A program made the translations under genes and the position numbers. The notes beneath the pieces are model-generated. The model saw nothing but the letters and a program-made list of their open reading frames with translations. It had not been told where the DNA came from and searched no databases. A DNA stretch of 7,107 nucleotides from an uncultured Slackia sp. (GTDB taxonomy: Bacteria; Actinomycetota; Coriobacteriia; Coriobacteriales; Eggerthellaceae). Numbering within the stretch: position 1 is the stretch's first letter; every line of letters begins with the position of its first letter. This document shows positions 4,961-7,107 of this stretch, piece after piece. The stretch is taken from contig USEZ01000103.1 of assembly GCA_900553775.1 (NCBI GenBank), forward strand, positions 1-7,107, given 5' to 3'.

Positions 4961-7107
4961 ATGGCAGCTCCCGAGACTTTGCATGTCCGCAACATCGTGT
5001 TGGTCGGACAAGATGGTGCGGGCAAGACGTCGCTGGCTGAGGCAATGCTCTACATTTCCGGCCAAACCCCGCGTATGGGCACCACGCATGACGGAAAATC
5101 GTTCATGGACTACGATGCCGAAGAAATCAAGCGCAAGTTCACGATGAGCGCATCGATCGCTCCCATCCCTTACAAAGACTATAAGATCAATCTGCTCGAC
5201 ACCTCGGGCCACCCCGACTTCATCGGCGATACGCTTGCCACCATGCAGGCGGCCGAAATGGCCCTGTTCGTCATCGACGCTGTAGCGGGACCGCAGGTCA
5301 TGACCGATAAATTGTGGCGCGAAGCCGAAGGCATGCGTCTTTCTCGCGCCGTGTTCATCAACCACATCGACCGCGAAAACGCCAATTTCGACGTGATCAT
5401 GGCGTCGCTGCATGCGCGTTTCGGCAGCCGCCTGGGCGCGGTCACCATCCCTATCGGCGTGGATAAAGACTTCAAGGGCGTCATCGACGTGCTGCGTATG
5501 AAGGCCCGCTACTTCGAAGGCGACGCCGAGCGCATCGAAGAGATCCCCGCCGAATACGCCGATGCGGCCGAAGCCGCCCGCGAGAAGCTGTGCGATTTGG
5601 TGGCCGAGGCCGACGAAGACCTCATGATGAAATATCTCGACGGCGAAGAGCAGCTGACCCAAGAAGAGCTCGAGGGCCTGTTCGACAAGGCTATCGCGCA
5701 GGAGCTGTTCATCCCCGTGTTCGTGGGCTCCACCATCATCAAGCAGGGCATCCAGGGCCTGATGGAAGACATCTGCACCTACTTCCCGCATCCCACGGCG
5801 CATGGCGCGTTCCGCCTGGCCGACGGCGGCGAAATCCGCGTGACCAAGGGCGACCAGCAGGCTGCGGGCTTCGTGTTCAAAACGCTGTCCGACCCGTATG
5901 TGGGCCGCCTGAGCTTCATCAAGGTGTTCTCGGGCATATTCGCCCCGGGAGTCGAGCTCATCAATGCGCGCACGCGCAAGAAGGAGCGCCTGGGCCATGT
6001 GTGCATCATGAAGGGCAAGGAAACGACCGATGTGAAAAGCGCCATGGCAGGCGACATCATCGTGGTGCCGAAGCTTGCCGATACGCGCACGGGCGACACG
6101 CTTTCGCATACGGGCGACATCGCGATCGATCCCTTGCCGCTGCCCGTGCCGCAGTATCCCGTGGCGATCGAAGCCGCCAATAAGAAGGAAGAGGACAAGC
6201 TGGGCACGTTCCTCGCGCGCGCGGCCGAAAACGATCCTACGATTGTCATCGAGCGCCGTGAGGAAACGCACCAGACGGTGATCACCGCCATGGGCGAGGC
6301 GCAGGTGGAAACCATCCTGCATCGCCTGAAGGACCAGGCGGGCGTCGAGGCCGTGCTTGTGCCTGTGCGCATCCCGTATCGCGAGACCATCCGCGCGACC
6401 GCCGAGGCTCAGGGACGCCATAAGAAGCAAACGGGCGGCGCCGGCCAATTCGGCGACTGCTGGCTGCGTCTCGAGCCCAATCCGGGCGCGGGCTACGAGT
6501 TCGTCGACGCCATCAAGGGCGGTGTGATTCCCGGCGGCCTTATTCCCGCGGTGGACAAGGGCGTGCAAGAGGCCATGGCCGAGGGCTTTTTGGCCGGCTA
6601 TCCCATGGTCGACATCAAGTGCACCGTGTACGACGGTTCGTATCATTCGGTCGACTCCAACGAGATGGCGTTCAAGACCGCCGCGCGCATCGGCTTCCGC
6701 GCCGCGTGCGAGCAGGCCAAACCCGTGCTGCTCGAGCCGATGGCCGATATGAGCATCGCGGTGGGCGAGGAATACGCAGGCGCCGTCATGGGCGATATCT
6801 CCACGCGTCGCGGCCGCATCATCGGAACCGACTCCAACGATGCGGGCGAGACCATCATCTTGGTGCGCGTGCCGTATGCCGAGGTGGTCACGTATACGAA
6901 AGATTTGCGTTCCATCTCGCGCGGCAGCGGCAGCTACACCAAGCATAAGCTGAACGCGGGAACGGCCGGAACGCAGTATGCTTCCTGCCGCGTCAGCTAC
7001 ACGGACCCCGGCACAGGAAAGTGCATCGAGGCCACCGTCAAGGTAGAGGACTACAACGACAAGGCCAAGAATAACCAGCAGCTGGAGATCACCGCGAAGG
7101 TGGCAAG
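4961..7107 (+). CDS. EF-G-like translational GTPase (paralogue type), 3' end missing
   Basis: 715 codons are present with no stop. EF-G is the ribosomal translocase; this belongs to the EF-G-like branch rather than being a clear housekeeping fusA. The G domain (about 1-265) has P-loop GQDGAGKT (16-23), a switch I threonine in KRKFTMS (Thr61), DTSGHPDF (80-87, His84 kept; canonical DTPGHVDF) and NHID (134-137) where NKxD is expected. Domain II follows (about 290-385), then domain III (about 396-475), domain IV (about 476-590) with GRHKKQTGGAGQFGD and the loop DGSYHSVDSNE (His562 at the translocation tip), and domain V with GDISTRRGRI and DLRSISRGSGSYT (648-660). After residue 660 the usual EF-G ending (aromatic-rich, F-x-HY-x-x-VP) is replaced by at least 55 other residues. 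ATG 4961 starts the homology; its ribosome binding site is weak (GGTGG, 4951-4955). No tetracycline-resistance role can be inferred. Confidence 0.9.
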   Translation, partial: MAAPETLHVRNIVLVGQDGAGKTSLAEAMLYISGQTPRMGTTHDGKSFMDYDAEEIKRKFTMSASIAPIPYKDYKINLLDTSGHPDFIGDTLATMQAAEMALFVIDAVAGPQVMTDKLWREAEGMRLSRAVFINHIDRENANFDVIMASLHARFGSRLGAVTIPIGVDKDFKGVIDVLRMKARYFEGDAERIEEIPAEYADAAEAAREKLCDLVAEADEDLMMKYLDGEEQLTQEELEGLFDKAIAQELFIPVFVGSTIIKQGIQGLMEDICTYFPHPTAHGAFRLADGGEIRVTKGDQQAAGFVFKTLSDPYVGRLSFIKVFSGIFAPGVELINARTRKKERLGHVCIMKGKETTDVKSAMAGDIIVVPKLADTRTGDTLSHTGDIAIDPLPLPVPQYPVAIEAANKKEEDKLGTFLARAAENDPTIVIERREETHQTVITAMGEAQVETILHRLKDQAGVEAVLVPVRIPYRETIRATAEAQGRHKKQTGGAGQFGDCWLRLEPNPGAGYEFVDAIKGGVIPGGLIPAVDKGVQEAMAEGFLAGYPMVDIKCTVYDGSYHSVDSNEMAFKTAARIGFRAACEQAKPVLLEPMADMSIAVGEEYAGAVMGDISTRRGRIIGTDSNDAGETIILVRVPYAEVVTYTKDLRSISRGSGSYTKHKLNAGTAGTQYASCRVSYTDPGTGKCIEATVKVEDYNDKAKNNQQLEITAKVA

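Noticed and set aside
4805..6946. A 713-codon open frame on the minus strand across the EF-G-like gene
   Set aside because: It is antisense to an unmistakable EF-G family protein; its His/Asp/Ala/Arg-rich translation looks like a complement artefact.
6941..7107. A frameshift explaining the odd EF-G tail
   Set aside because: Reading the other two frames by eye did not recover the normal EF-G ending, and the original frame stays open with coding-like codon use.

Overview
This 7.1-kb window comes from a GC-rich bacterial chromosome. Its gene content and style suggest a gut actinobacterium of the class Coriobacteriia (an Eggerthella/Gordonibacter/Slackia-like relative). The clues are a short, clostridial-type ThiC, a Tat-exported lipoprotein-type flavoprotein reductase, a divergent LuxR-type regulator with a polytopic membrane domain, and an EF-G-like GTPase. 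The assignment is inferred from family style; no marker RNA is present.

Layout: (1) Positions 1-1001, minus strand: the first 333 codons of thiC, which runs off the left edge. (2) Positions 1002-1378: a 377-bp non-coding stretch holding the terminator of the next gene, two GC-rich dyads and a possible thiC promoter, but no recognisable TPP riboswitch. (3) Positions 1379-3097, minus strand: a 572-aa FAD-dependent reductase with a twin-arginine signal and a lipobox. By hand alignment it lacks the catalytic His/Arg residues of fumarate reductases and carries tyrosines resembling those of 3-ketosteroid dehydrogenases. (4) Positions 3098-3316: a 219-bp divergent regulatory region. (5) Positions 3317-4765, plus strand: a 482-aa regulator with about 12 membrane segments and a C-terminal LuxR helix-turn-helix. 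(6) Positions 4766-4960: a leader with a perfect 7-bp dyad. (7) Positions 4961-7107, plus strand: an EF-G-like translational GTPase, open at the right edge, with altered GTPase motifs and an unusual C-terminus.

The most interesting unit is the divergent pair in the middle. A membrane-bound LuxR regulator back-to-back with an exported flavin reductase is the arrangement expected of a substrate-inducible anaerobic respiratory module. The membrane domain would sense a small molecule and switch on the reductase, which would use that compound or a relative as electron acceptor outside the cytoplasmic membrane. The substrate cannot be read from the sequence, but fumarate is unlikely. thiC and the EF-G-like gene look like independent neighbours.
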